A stretch of DNA of 30,795 nucleotides, taken from positions 1-30,795 of IMG/VR virus record IMGVR_UViG_3300038701_002479; one strand, given 5' to 3'. Below the pieces are notes generated by a model that searched no databases, was not told the DNA's origin, and saw only the letters and a program-made list of their open reading frames with translations. Numbering within the stretch: the stretch's first letter is position 1; each line of letters starts with the position of its first letter. The stretch comes from a virus. Position numbers and translations under genes: made by a program. Below, one piece after another: positions 13,770 through 21,356 of this stretch.

Positions 13770-14219
13770 ATGAACAAAGCATATAAAATTACGGTAGAAG
13801 GTAAGGAATATCCAATAAAGTTTGGGTATGGGGCAACAGTATTGTTAGGTGAATTATGGTCCCTTCCGGGCATGTTGGATGTATTCCAAAAAGCATTGGG
13901 CATTTTGGGGTTGGATGGTGAAGCTGCGAAAAATACAGATGTAGATAAAGTGGATTCTACAGCTATTGCTGCCAACATTCTAAAATTCAAGAATCTGGAA
14001 ATTATGATCGATGTTGTTTCTATTGGCGTACAGTATGCCTCTCCGGACTTGGAGCTACCGTTTACAAGAAATGATTTGTCAGATAGTGTAGTTATGGATA
14101 TTGAAAATTCAAGTGCCATATTTATGGCGTTCATAAATACAATGCCACGGCCAAAAGATAAAACTCCACAGCCAAAAAAAAGCACGGGAAAGGGGAAGCC
14201 CAGGACAGCGGCAAAGTAG
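13770..14219 (+). CDS. Tail assembly chaperone, upstream (G-like) product
   Basis: A 149-residue protein between the major tail gene and the tape measure, the invariant position of the lambda G-type chaperone. It opens MNKAYKITVEGKEYPIKFGY, has a helical middle with LWSLPGMLDVFQKALGILGL, and an end rich in Lys/Pro/Gly (PKDKTPQPKKSTGKGKPRTA). A slippery run of eight A residues lies 38 bp before the stop, and a -1 slip there leads into the next ORF. A G plus G-T ratio set by frameshifting controls tail assembly in many long-tailed phages. Confidence 0.78.
   Translation: MNKAYKITVEGKEYPIKFGYGATVLLGELWSLPGMLDVFQKALGILGLDGEAAKNTDVDKVDSTAIAANILKFKNLEIMIDVVSIGVQYASPDLELPFTRNDLSDSVVMDIENSSAIFMAFINTMPRPKDKTPQPKKSTGKGKPRTAAK
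14174..14180 (+). promoter_or_regulatory. Programmed -1 frameshift site A_AAA_AAA
   Basis: Codons read CCA AAA AAA AGC, giving the canonical heptamer A_AAA_AAA. A -1 slip reads on through AAG CAC GGG with no stop into the ORF at 14240 and on to 14557, making a 262-residue fusion. This matches the conserved G/GT frameshift of lambda-like tail genes (Xu, Hendrix and Duda). A weak GGG/CCC hairpin lies about 12 bases downstream. Confidence 0.82.
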
Positions 14220-14239
14220 AACCGCTTACCTGGGACACC

Positions 14240-14557
14240 ATGGAAGAGATTGCCCTGGGCGAGATGGGCATGACAGAAAAGGAGCTTTGGGAAATTTCGC
14301 CACGTTCATTGTTCAATAAGTTAAGAGGGTTTAGGATATTGGAACGGGATGCATGGGACCGTGTTAGGGTGCAAACATTTTATATGTTGATCCCGCACTG
14401 CGGTAAATCTGGACCACCACAACCTTTAGAACTAATGCCGATGCCTTGGGATGATGAATTAGTGGATACCAGGAAGATAGATGCTGATGAAATAAATAAG
14501 AAACGGGCGGAACTTTGGGAAAAGATAGATGCCGATAAAAAGAACAGCGCGCAATAG
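14240..14557 (+). CDS. Tail assembly chaperone, downstream (T-like) domain
   Basis: The second half of the chaperone pair. Its frame is open without stops back to the A-run at 14174, so it is probably translated mainly as a frameshift extension and not from the ATG at 14240. The sequence includes TMEEIALGEMGMTEKELWEI, SPRSLFNKLRGFRILERDAW and a phenylalanine/tyrosine-rich VRVQTFYMLIPH, which resembles T-domain segments that contact the tape measure. It ends in a charged helix and AQ-stop. The last 10 bases lie within a tRNA-like element, an unusual overlap. Confidence 0.75.
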   Translation: MEEIALGEMGMTEKELWEISPRSLFNKLRGFRILERDAWDRVRVQTFYMLIPHCGKSGPPQPLELMPMPWDDELVDTRKIDADEINKKRAELWEKIDADKKNSAQ

Positions 14558-14619
14558 GGCAGCGGTAGCCCGCCCGATTGCTTTTCGGGAGGTCGTAGGT
14601 TCGAATCCTGCTTGCGCTA
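14548..14619 (+). tRNA. tRNA-like element, anticodon GCT
   Basis: A 72-base cloverleaf can be drawn. The acceptor is CGCGCAA/TTGCGCT (pair 1-72 mismatched). The D arm is GGGC-AGCGGTA-GCCC. The anticodon arm is CCCGA-TTGCTTT-TCGGG with GCT at 14580-14582. The variable loop is AGGTC. The T arm is GTAGG-TTCGAAT-CCTGC, with discriminator A. GCT would read serine codons, but tRNA-Ser normally has a long variable arm, and U at position 37 is atypical. It may be a phage tRNA, a tRNA mimic or an old att remnant. Its 5' end overlaps the T-like ORF stop, and it starts the moron. Confidence 0.55.
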
Positions 14620-14680
14620 CTAAAGATGTATAACGAATAAAAAAGTAGTTAAACTATGCAATTTGTATTATTAATTTTAT

Positions 14681-14688
14681 TAGTTTTG
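14681..14688 (+). promoter_or_regulatory. Bacteroidota-type promoter -7 element TAGTTTTG
   Basis: An exact match to TAnnTTTG. A TTTG lies upstream at 14662-14665, but the 15-base spacer is shorter than usual. The transcript would start near 14693-14695, at the first arm of the structured leader. It would drive the small protein and antirepressor independently of the late operon. Confidence 0.5.
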
Positions 14689-14691
14689 CTT

Positions 14692-14848
14692 TGTCTAACA
14701 TTTTGCGGAGAAATCCGAAACAACTTATTTATAAATAGAGCCGCTCTATGGTGCGCTATGTCGAAAGTCATAGTAGAACCGTTCCGTGAACTGTTAGACA
14801 CACCTAAGGGGCGGCTCGCGTGTTTAATTTTTTCAATTATGTCTAACA
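14692..14848 (+). promoter_or_regulatory. Structured leader with alternative pairings
   Basis: TGTCTAACA at 14692-14700 pairs perfectly with TGTTAGACA at 14792-14800. An identical TGTCTAACA at 14840-14848 overlaps the start codon of the next gene and could pair with the same partner instead. Inside are small hairpins CGGA/TCCG, AGAG/CTCT and CTATG/CATAG. GAGCCGC (14738-14744) can pair with GCGGCTC (14811-14817) outside the first stem, a pseudoknot geometry. A third TGTCTAACA lies at 14917-14925 inside the gene, so protein-binding sites are an alternative reading. The stretch 14620-14838 holds no other gene. Confidence 0.5.
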
Positions 14849-15066
14849 GTGAAAAACAATTACAAGCTCTTCTACAAGAGTTTAGGAACTATGCTAATGC
14901 TTCCCAGATTAGCGATTGTCTAACAGAACTATCTTCGGATTATGTTGCGAACAATGAGGGTGTAGATAGCCATCATATGGCCAGCGTAGTGGGGATGTCC
15001 TCTAAATTAAGCAGCTTCTTTTTTAGATTGGAAGCTATTGTAGGAAAGGAGGTGTCTTATGGATAA
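14839..15066 (+). CDS. Small antirepressor-operon protein
   Basis: A 75-residue soluble protein starting MSNSEKQLQALLQEFRNYAN. It has two helical regions and a C-terminal LEAIVGKEVSYG. The frame continues upstream to an ATG at 14656, but that stretch overlaps the promoter and the structured leader and gives an odd hydrophobic lead, so the ATG at 14839 is preferred. It ends inside the start of the antirepressor gene (ATG at 15059, stop 15064-15066), so the pair is coupled. Function unknown. It is likely a co-factor or regulator of the antirepressor. Confidence 0.6.
   Translation: MSNSEKQLQALLQEFRNYANASQISDCLTELSSDYVANNEGVDSHHMASVVGMSSKLSSFFFRLEAIVGKEVSYG
15047..15053 (+). promoter_or_regulatory. 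Strong Shine-Dalgarno AGGAGGT before antirepressor
   Basis: AAAGGAGGTG lies within the last codons of the preceding gene, 5 bases before the ATG at 15059. A perfect SD is unusual here because neighbouring genes and Bacteroidota in general lack them. It may reflect foreign origin or a need for efficient coupling. Confidence 0.6.
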
Positions 15067-15796
15067 GCTTATAAATATCCAGGATAACAAGGATTTGGGG
15101 CAAGCGGTATCTGCTCTTGAACTGTATTCTTTTTTAGGATATAATTCTACTCAATGGAAAAGATGGTACACTATAAATATTACGGAAAATAAATTTGCTG
15201 TTGAAGGTGATGATTATATAGGGTTCGACATGATGTCGAAAACCTCTGGTGGCAGGCCTTCAAAAGAATTTGCACTTTCCATAGACTTCGCTAAAAAGCT
15301 TTCCATGTTGTCCAGAACGGAGAAAGGGGAGATTGCCCGTAACTATTTTTTGGAAATGGAGCGTTTGGCAAAAGCGGCCATTCCGGAGCTTTCTAGATTG
15401 GATTTGTTGCGTATGGCCTTAGAGGCAGAGGAGCGTACCCTTTTATTGGAACAGGAAGTTAAGGTGCAGGCACCTAAAGTCTTGTATTTTGACAAGGTTT
15501 TGGATAGTAAAACAGCTTATGCCACTACTTTAATAGCTAAAGAGTTGGGAATGGGTGCCGTTACCTTAAATAAAATTCTACAAAAATGCGGAATACAGCA
15601 TAAGGTAGATGGGTCGTGGGTATTATATTCCAAATATCAGAATAAAGGGTTTACAAATACAAAGACATATACCTTTACGGGTTCGGATGGTAGGCAGCGT
15701 ACAAGTATGCAGACTGTTTGGACGGAGAAAGGAAGATTTTTTATTCACCAACAGGTGAATTCACATCAAATAGATAATTTAATCTCTAAAGACTAG
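15059..15796 (+). CDS. Phage antirepressor, AntA/AntB plus KilAC domains
   Basis: A 245-residue protein with two domains. The N-terminal AntA/AntB-like domain (about 10-110) shows VSALELYSFLGYNSTQWKRW and the hallmark GGRPSKEFALSIDFAKKLSM followed by EKGEIARNYFLEMERL. A helical linker (about 115-150) follows, then a C-terminal KilAC-like domain (about 155-243) with YATTLIAKELGMGAVTLNKI, GSWVLYSKYQNKGFTNTKTY and WTEKGRFFIHQQV. Such proteins inactivate the prophage repressor or act on DNA. The gene has its own upstream promoter and leader and lies between the chaperone and tape-measure genes, a site where it does not belong by gene order. It is probably an inserted moron. Confidence 0.9.
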   Translation: MDKLINIQDNKDLGQAVSALELYSFLGYNSTQWKRWYTINITENKFAVEGDDYIGFDMMSKTSGGRPSKEFALSIDFAKKLSMLSRTEKGEIARNYFLEMERLAKAAIPELSRLDLLRMALEAEERTLLLEQEVKVQAPKVLYFDKVLDSKTAYATTLIAKELGMGAVTLNKILQKCGIQHKVDGSWVLYSKYQNKGFTNTKTYTFTGSDGRQRTSMQTVWTEKGRFFIHQQVNSHQIDNLISKD

Positions 15797-15864
15797 GCCG
15801 AAGCGCATCATTTAGTGAAATATCCATAAGATTTTCTGCCGACCTTAAGCAGTTCTCTACGCAG

Positions 15865-17907
15865 ATGGCAAATGCCCAGCGTAAGATGGAGGGCTACGGT
15901 AGGCAGATGCAAAAGGTGGGTGGTGCCCTTACCCTTGGGGTAACGGGTCCTATTTTGGGTATTGGTGCCCTTGCCGTAAATGCTGCGGCAGATTTTGAGA
16001 CCCTTAACACTTCTTTGGAAACGGTCTTTAAAGGCAATAAACAAGCGGCCAAGGAAGCTTTTGATCAGATTACGGACTTTACTTCCAAAACGCCTTTTCA
16101 GTTAGAGGAAGTGGCGGGCGGTTTCCTTAAGTTGAAAAACTTGGGGCTGGACCCATCTATAGATAGTCTACGCTCTTACGGTAACACCGCATCCGGTCTG
16201 GGCAAATCTTTGGACCAGATGATAGAAGCGGTGGCAGATGCTTCCGTGGGCGAGTTCGAAAGGCTTAAGGAGTTCGGTATAAAGGCCAAGTCCGAAGGGG
16301 ATAATGTGGCCTTTACCTTCCAAGGGGTAACCACTACCGTAAAAAAGAACTCGGAAGAGATACAGGAATACTTGCTCAACATGGGCAATACTACCTTTAG
16401 CGGGGGTATAGAAAGGCAGGCCAATACCTTTAACGGTGCCATGAGTACTTTAAAGGACAACGTTAAATTGTTGTTTGCAGATTTCGGTGCCATCATTATA
16501 GAAATTATAAAACCCCTTACAGGGTTCTTACAGGATATAGTGGCCAAGTTCAGGGAACTTTCCCCGGAGACCAAAAAGTTTATTGTCATTTTAGGAGGTG
16601 TAGCCGCTGCCGTTGGTCCGTTGTTGGCCTTGGCGGGCACAATTTTACCGGCCATCGGTACAGGGCTTACCCTTCTTACGGGTCCTATAGGTTTAATAGT
16701 GGCCGGCCTTACCGCTGTGGGGGTTATTATCTACAAAAATTGGGAGCCTATAAAAGGGGTGTTGGTAGATATTGCCAACTACTTCATCGATCTATATAAT
16801 GAAAGTACCATCTTCCGTATTGCAGTAGAGGCTATTACCACGGCCTTTAAAAACATCTACGATACGGGCAAGTTTATATTTTCGGTACTGGGCGGACTTA
16901 TTTCGGAAATAGCATCCAACATAAAAAATTCTTTTACCAGTTTGGGCAAGATTATTAAGGCAGTGCTTACTGGCAACCTTAAGGAGATACCTACCATCCT
17001 GGCCAATAATTTTAACGAGAGTACCAAAGGGGTACGCGGCTTTGTGGAAGAGGCCAAAAAGAATTTTGGGGATCTAAAGGAAAATATTAGTACCAACATT
17101 TCCGAAGGGGTAGAGAATGCCATCCGTGGTAAAAAATACACCCTGCTAGGTGAAAATGTGGATACGCAGGAATTGGAGGACAATGTGGCCAATGCCGTTA
17201 CCAATGGCCTACAAAAAGGTGCTTCCGGTGCTGGTGGCCCCTTTACCCCGCAAACTGAAAAGGTGGGGCTTACTTTTGAGACTCAGGGCGTAACCAACCC
17301 ATTGGGCAGTGTAGCGGAGCAGTTAACGCAATCTACAGAAGGTATTCAGGCCTCTTTAGCGGCAACAACCAATGAACTTACTGTTTTTCAAGAAAATGCA
17401 CAGCTTGTTGGTGCCTCCGTAGGAGAGGCCTTTGAAGGTATGACGGGTAGGTTTATAGATAGTCTTGGCCTTGCGGATGATGGTTTCCAAGGCTTTGCTA
17501 AAAACTTAGCAAAAACAATTACCAAGTTAATATCCATGTTGTTGGCAAATGCTATTGCCAACGCTATTACTGGTAGTACGGCATCCGGTTCAGCTACTGG
17601 TGCTGCTGCCGTGTTTACCACCCCTGTTTTTATAGCTACTGCGGTAAGTGGGGTATTGGCCGCCTTTGCCGCCATACCCAAGTTTGCTACGGGTGGTATT
17701 GTGGGTGGTAGTTCTTTTTATGGGGATAAAACTTTGGCACGGGTAAACAGTGGGGAGCTTATCCTGAACATAGCACAACAGAAAAACTTGGCGGGGGTAT
17801 TGTCCTCTGGGAACAATATAACCCTGCAACCATCCTTAAGGGTGGAAGGGGATGGCATACGGGTATTGCTCAATAGGGTAGAGAACAATAGAAATAGGCG
17901 TACTTAA
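15865..17907 (+). CDS. Tape measure protein
   Basis: A 680-residue protein from the first ATG, the longest structural gene near the chaperones, which sets tail length. It has an N-terminal alpha-helical region, PFQLEEVAGGFLKLKNLGLD (about 75-95, the typical tape-measure motif), a central hydrophobic block (VAAAVGPLLALAGTILPAIG and following, about 245-290) and a Gly/Ala-rich C-terminus. The frame is open 25 codons further upstream (to 15790). Those codons read like a normal family N-terminus (SFSEISIRFSADLKQFSTQ) but contain no ATG, GTG or TTG. The start seems to have been lost or displaced where the antirepressor moron ends. At the usual 0.15 nm per residue the tail would be about 100 nm. 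Confidence 0.9.
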   Translation: MANAQRKMEGYGRQMQKVGGALTLGVTGPILGIGALAVNAAADFETLNTSLETVFKGNKQAAKEAFDQITDFTSKTPFQLEEVAGGFLKLKNLGLDPSIDSLRSYGNTASGLGKSLDQMIEAVADASVGEFERLKEFGIKAKSEGDNVAFTFQGVTTTVKKNSEEIQEYLLNMGNTTFSGGIERQANTFNGAMSTLKDNVKLLFADFGAIIIEIIKPLTGFLQDIVAKFRELSPETKKFIVILGGVAAAVGPLLALAGTILPAIGTGLTLLTGPIGLIVAGLTAVGVIIYKNWEPIKGVLVDIANYFIDLYNESTIFRIAVEAITTAFKNIYDTGKFIFSVLGGLISEIASNIKNSFTSLGKIIKAVLTGNLKEIPTILANNFNESTKGVRGFVEEAKKNFGDLKENISTNISEGVENAIRGKKYTLLGENVDTQELEDNVANAVTNGLQKGASGAGGPFTPQTEKVGLTFETQGVTNPLGSVAEQLTQSTEGIQASLAATTNELTVFQENAQLVGASVGEAFEGMTGRFIDSLGLADDGFQGFAKNLAKTITKLISMLLANAIANAITGSTASGSATGAAAVFTTPVFIATAVSGVLAAFAAIPKFATGGIVGGSSFYGDKTLARVNSGELILNIAQQKNLAGVLSSGNNITLQPSLRVEGDGIRVLLNRVENNRNRRT

Positions 17908-20681
17908 TGAACTATACGGTAGACATAATAGATACAGAGGATGATTCCCATACGCTCCAATTGGAGAATGCGGAAGCGGCTTCTATTGTGCTTACCTGGA
18001 ACGGTGGGGATAAAAAGGATGATCAGTCTATTGTGGGCAGTTCGTTGGACTTTACATTGGAGGTGCATACCTCTACGGGTACGGACGGACATTTTAGGCA
18101 CCTCTTTACCGGAAATGAGACCAGGTATAAAATACGCCTGTACAAACCTGCGGATGATCCCGAAGATGAAGAAACTATCTGGACGGGCTTTTTGTTGCCG
18201 GACAGTTACCAGGAACCTTATGGCAATGGTACGTTTTACCCACGGTTTACCGCTACGGACGGTCTGGGAAGGTTAAGGGGCAAATACCTTACGGATGATT
18301 TTTATGAAGACGAAAAAAGCGTAGTGGATATTATATGTTCCATACTACAGTTAACAGGGTTGCAATTACCCGTTAATATAGCCCCTGCCATAGAAAACTT
18401 TTTGGAAAAGGACTATTCCAATATTTATCTGAACACTTCAATTTTTATAGAAAAGGATAGGCTATTGGATGCCTACAATATCCTTTCCCAGATAATGGGT
18501 TCTATGTTGTGCGTAGTGTACCAAGCGGACAATGAATGGTGGATAGAGGGTCTTAATCGTAGGCATGTAAAAATTGTGCCTTTTATGAATTATGACTATG
18601 ATGGTACTTATTTAGATTTTACCAAAAAGGTAAAACTGGAAAAGGATTTTGCGCCCTTGGACGAGCCTTTGATAACTGTGGTTTCTCCTTATGCCAAGGT
18701 TACTGTTACCCATACCAGGGAACAACAGGCGTTACCGGATACCATAGCACAGGAGGCCAACGATGGTTGGGCCATTGGCCAAGGGGTTAATGGGGATATA
18801 CACCCTACCCATTGGCATGGTAATGCGGGTTTCTATGCCAAGGCATTGGCACCGGATTATAAGGTAACCCTGCCCACTAGGAACGAGGCGGGCTTTAATA
18901 CCACCGCCTTTGTAAACCTGCGCAACAAGATCTATGTAAAGAAATATGACAAGCTGGTATTTTCTGCCAAGTTTGCCTCTCCCGTATCCGCTAAGACAGA
19001 TGATGGCACCACGGTAAACGGTATGCGGGTAACCTTTTTATTGAACAATGGGGTTATCTATAGTTTGGATAGGTCCTTTGAGGATGATGAGATAGAAATG
19101 AAGTTCGACCTGTACATTACCAATGCAGGCCTGTTGGATCTAAGAATATTGCAGCCCTACTTTATGGGCAACTTAGAGGATGAGACCTATGCCAGGTACA
19201 TAACCATAGATGAGCTTAAGTTAGAGGTCATTGCCTTTAACGATACCATGACCTATGCCAATGTTATAAACGATGAGTTTACGTTGGAGAAAGATGTGCC
19301 CTTGGATATTGCGGATGATGCCGCAGGCTTTTCCAAGGCTTTTAGGTTGGCCAGACTGGATCAGTTAGGGGAGACCTTTAACGAGATAGAGGTGCCCGTC
19401 CTGTACGGCTTTACCCAAAACAGTAGGTACTATAGCGTGGTTTCCCTGTACGGGGCCAATCTAATAGCGGACAATATAGATACCGTTTATTATGATGATG
19501 TACTGCTTACGGGCCTGGCAGTGACCTACAACCACCAGAACGGGGAGCAGATGGTGGTAGAAACCGCTTCCGCTATAACTACGGGCAATTTTGTAGTGCG
19601 GAAGTATAAGGTTCTGGACCATACGGCAAGTAGGTCCCATTGGGAACAGTGGACAGATGTGGTATATCCTATAGAAAAGGACAGGTATATAGAAAGTGTG
19701 GGCAAGGTGTTCCGCAGGCTGTTCATATCTGCCCATGAAAAGGTAGACTTTACAAGTGATGCCGCTTTTAAGTTTAATGATATGGTCTACTTCAACTATA
19801 TCCTGCCCTCCAATTACTTCCTTACCAATGTAAGCTGGAACCTGGACACGGGGGAAAGCAGTGGGGTAATGGTAAAGGCGGTGTACCAGAACGAGATTAT
19901 AGATGTAGGGGTGGGCAACATACCGCCTATTGTGGATGCGGGGGATGATCTGTATTGGCAATTTATAGGATTTGTAAAATCCAAGCACACTACCGCGGAG
20001 GCCTACGACCCGGACGGCTTTATTGCTTCCTACCTATGGACCATAGAGGCAGGTGATCCCAATGCGGTACTTACGGGAACGGATACCCTGCAACCAACTA
20101 TAGTACGTTTTTCTGGCAATTCCCTAACGCTTAGGCTTACCGTAACGGACAATGACGGGGCTACGGCCTATGATACGGTATCCTTTTTTAAGCGTGGGGA
20201 CACGGAGCTTTTCCTTACGGAGGACCTATACTTTAATATTGGTGATCCTACGGAATCCGGTCTGGTGTACAAAAGGGACCTATTGTCCTTTTCCCCTGCC
20301 TTATCAGATGGGGTTGCCATTACCGTAAAGGGCAATTATTGGTTAAAGCATTTGGACCCGGAGTTGATTGATGGGGCTTTGTATCCGGGAATAACCACCT
20401 TTCAGGTTATGAAAAATGGGGTGATCATTATATCCAACGTATTGGCGGGCGAAGTGGTAGAGGAATTGGGAGATTTTGAATTTAATTATATAGACGGGGA
20501 TGTTATTAAGATAACGGTACAGGCATTTTCAAATTTTGTACTGCCATCAGATAGGGATTATATATTCCTGCATTCAGGGTACGAGATAAATGGTGTAGTG
20601 TACCAGAACGGTACGGGCGTAGTGTCCGGTTATCCGGTTAGTCAGGAAGTAGTTTATACAGGATCACCACCAGAACCATAA
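17907..20681 (+). CDS. Large tail-tip protein with PKD domain
   Basis: A 924-residue protein directly after the tape measure, where distal tail and tail-tip proteins lie. The N-terminal part is beta-rich (DDSHTLQLENAEAASIVLTW, then TGFLLPDSYQEPYGNGTFYP). The frame YYDDVLLTGLAVTYNHQNGE and RYIESVGKVFRRLFIS resembles baseplate or hub proteins. Residues 670-765 form a PKD-like domain: VDAGDDLYWQF, AYDPDGFIASYLWTIEAGDP and RLTVTDNDGATAYDTVSFF. PKD modules are common in Bacteroidota surface proteins and polysaccharide-binding proteins, so it may bind host surface glycans. It overlaps the tape-measure stop and the next gene start (TAATG). Specific hub function is inferred from position only. Confidence 0.75.
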   Translation: MNYTVDIIDTEDDSHTLQLENAEAASIVLTWNGGDKKDDQSIVGSSLDFTLEVHTSTGTDGHFRHLFTGNETRYKIRLYKPADDPEDEETIWTGFLLPDSYQEPYGNGTFYPRFTATDGLGRLRGKYLTDDFYEDEKSVVDIICSILQLTGLQLPVNIAPAIENFLEKDYSNIYLNTSIFIEKDRLLDAYNILSQIMGSMLCVVYQADNEWWIEGLNRRHVKIVPFMNYDYDGTYLDFTKKVKLEKDFAPLDEPLITVVSPYAKVTVTHTREQQALPDTIAQEANDGWAIGQGVNGDIHPTHWHGNAGFYAKALAPDYKVTLPTRNEAGFNTTAFVNLRNKIYVKKYDKLVFSAKFASPVSAKTDDGTTVNGMRVTFLLNNGVIYSLDRSFEDDEIEMKFDLYITNAGLLDLRILQPYFMGNLEDETYARYITIDELKLEVIAFNDTMTYANVINDEFTLEKDVPLDIADDAAGFSKAFRLARLDQLGETFNEIEVPVLYGFTQNSRYYSVVSLYGANLIADNIDTVYYDDVLLTGLAVTYNHQNGEQMVVETASAITTGNFVVRKYKVLDHTASRSHWEQWTDVVYPIEKDRYIESVGKVFRRLFISAHEKVDFTSDAAFKFNDMVYFNYILPSNYFLTNVSWNLDTGESSGVMVKAVYQNEIIDVGVGNIPPIVDAGDDLYWQFIGFVKSKHTTAEAYDPDGFIASYLWTIEAGDPNAVLTGTDTLQPTIVRFSGNSLTLRLTVTDNDGATAYDTVSFFKRGDTELFLTEDLYFNIGDPTESGLVYKRDLLSFSPALSDGVAITVKGNYWLKHLDPELIDGALYPGITTFQVMKNGVIIISNVLAGEVVEELGDFEFNYIDGDVIKITVQAFSNFVLPSDRDYIFLHSGYEINGVVYQNGTGVVSGYPVSQEVVYTGSPPEP

Positions 20682-20854
20682 TGGGAGATATAAGACATAG
20701 AATAGGATTAGGTACTGTAGGGGGCGGCAGCTTAACAGGAAAGAACGATGTAAACCAGGACGGAGGAATTGTGGAACTGCCCCCTTTTACCTTTGATAGG
20801 ACAGATATTAAGATGGATACCCGTATCCGCAAGTTTGATGAAATTAAACCATAA
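20681..20854 (+). CDS. 57-residue tail-module protein
   Basis: A short basic protein (MGDIRHRIGLGTVGGGSLTG, then VELPPFTFDRTDIKMDTRIR) lying between two 1-base-overlap junctions. The Gly-rich start and small size suggest a structural linker or fibre-assembly piece. No family recognised. The perfect start-stop overlaps on both sides are the main support. Confidence 0.6.
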   Translation: MGDIRHRIGLGTVGGGSLTGKNDVNQDGGIVELPPFTFDRTDIKMDTRIRKFDEIKP

Positions 20855-21192
20855 TGGCATATAGCGAAATAAATTTAGGAACAACCGCAAACGATGGCAC
20901 AGGGGACGATGCCAGGACCGCAGGGGGCAAGATAAACAACAATTTTAAACAGTTGTTTGGGCAGTTCTTTATGCTGGACGGTTGGCGGGTAACCAGGGAT
21001 ATTGTGGATGTAAACGATCTGGACCTGGACACCTTTAAGGATAACGATATGGTGTGCCGTTGGACGGATACCGGAACAAAGGACCGTTGGGTAGAGGGCA
21101 TTATTCTGGATGCCGATGGCATAGACCTGCCGGATGATGTGGACGACCCTGCCAAGTTCTTTATAACCAACCAAAAAATAAAGTCAACCTAA
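20854..21192 (+). CDS. Tail-module protein, fibre-adaptor-like
   Basis: A 112-residue protein opening MAYSEINLGTTANDGTGDDA and RTAGGKINNNFKQLFGQFF. This is a phage structural motif often found at the N-terminus of tail-fibre or appendage proteins (the NLGTxxNDGTGDxxRxAxxKINxNF pattern). Here the protein ends soon after, so it may be a stand-alone adaptor that connects a fibre to the baseplate. Overlaps of 1 bp at both ends couple it to its neighbours. Confidence 0.72.
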   Translation: MAYSEINLGTTANDGTGDDARTAGGKINNNFKQLFGQFFMLDGWRVTRDIVDVNDLDLDTFKDNDMVCRWTDTGTKDRWVEGIILDADGIDLPDDVDDPAKFFITNQKIKST

Positions 21193-21356
21193 TGGAAGAT
21201 GTATTTATAAAAATTGGGATCTGCGTAAGCCTGGCCTTCAATATAAAAATGTGGTGGAACGGGCGCAACAGGGTAACCAGCAAACGCAACGGGGAAGAAG
21301 TGGAACTGTGGGACCGCCACGGAATAATAAAGGATAAAATAATAAGCGAAAAATGA
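21192..21356 (+). CDS. 54-residue hypothetical protein
   Basis: A short, very basic protein: MEDVFIKIGICVSLAFNIKM, then WWNGRNRVTSKRNGEEVELW. The N-terminal half is hydrophobic enough to be a single membrane anchor with a positively charged cytoplasmic tail. It overlaps the upstream stop by 1 bp and the following signal-peptide gene by 4 bp. Function unknown. Confidence 0.55.
   Translation: MEDVFIKIGICVSLAFNIKMWWNGRNRVTSKRNGEEVELWDRHGIIKDKIISEK

Noticed and set aside
14656-14838. N-terminal extension of the small antirepressor-operon protein
   Set aside because: It overlaps the promoter element and structured leader and gives an unconvincing hydrophobic lead.
14558-15796. Self-splicing intron or intein interrupting the tape-measure gene
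   Set aside because: The interval carries its own promoter and an antirepressor, and I cannot see intron core pairings or intein motifs. A moron insertion is simpler.
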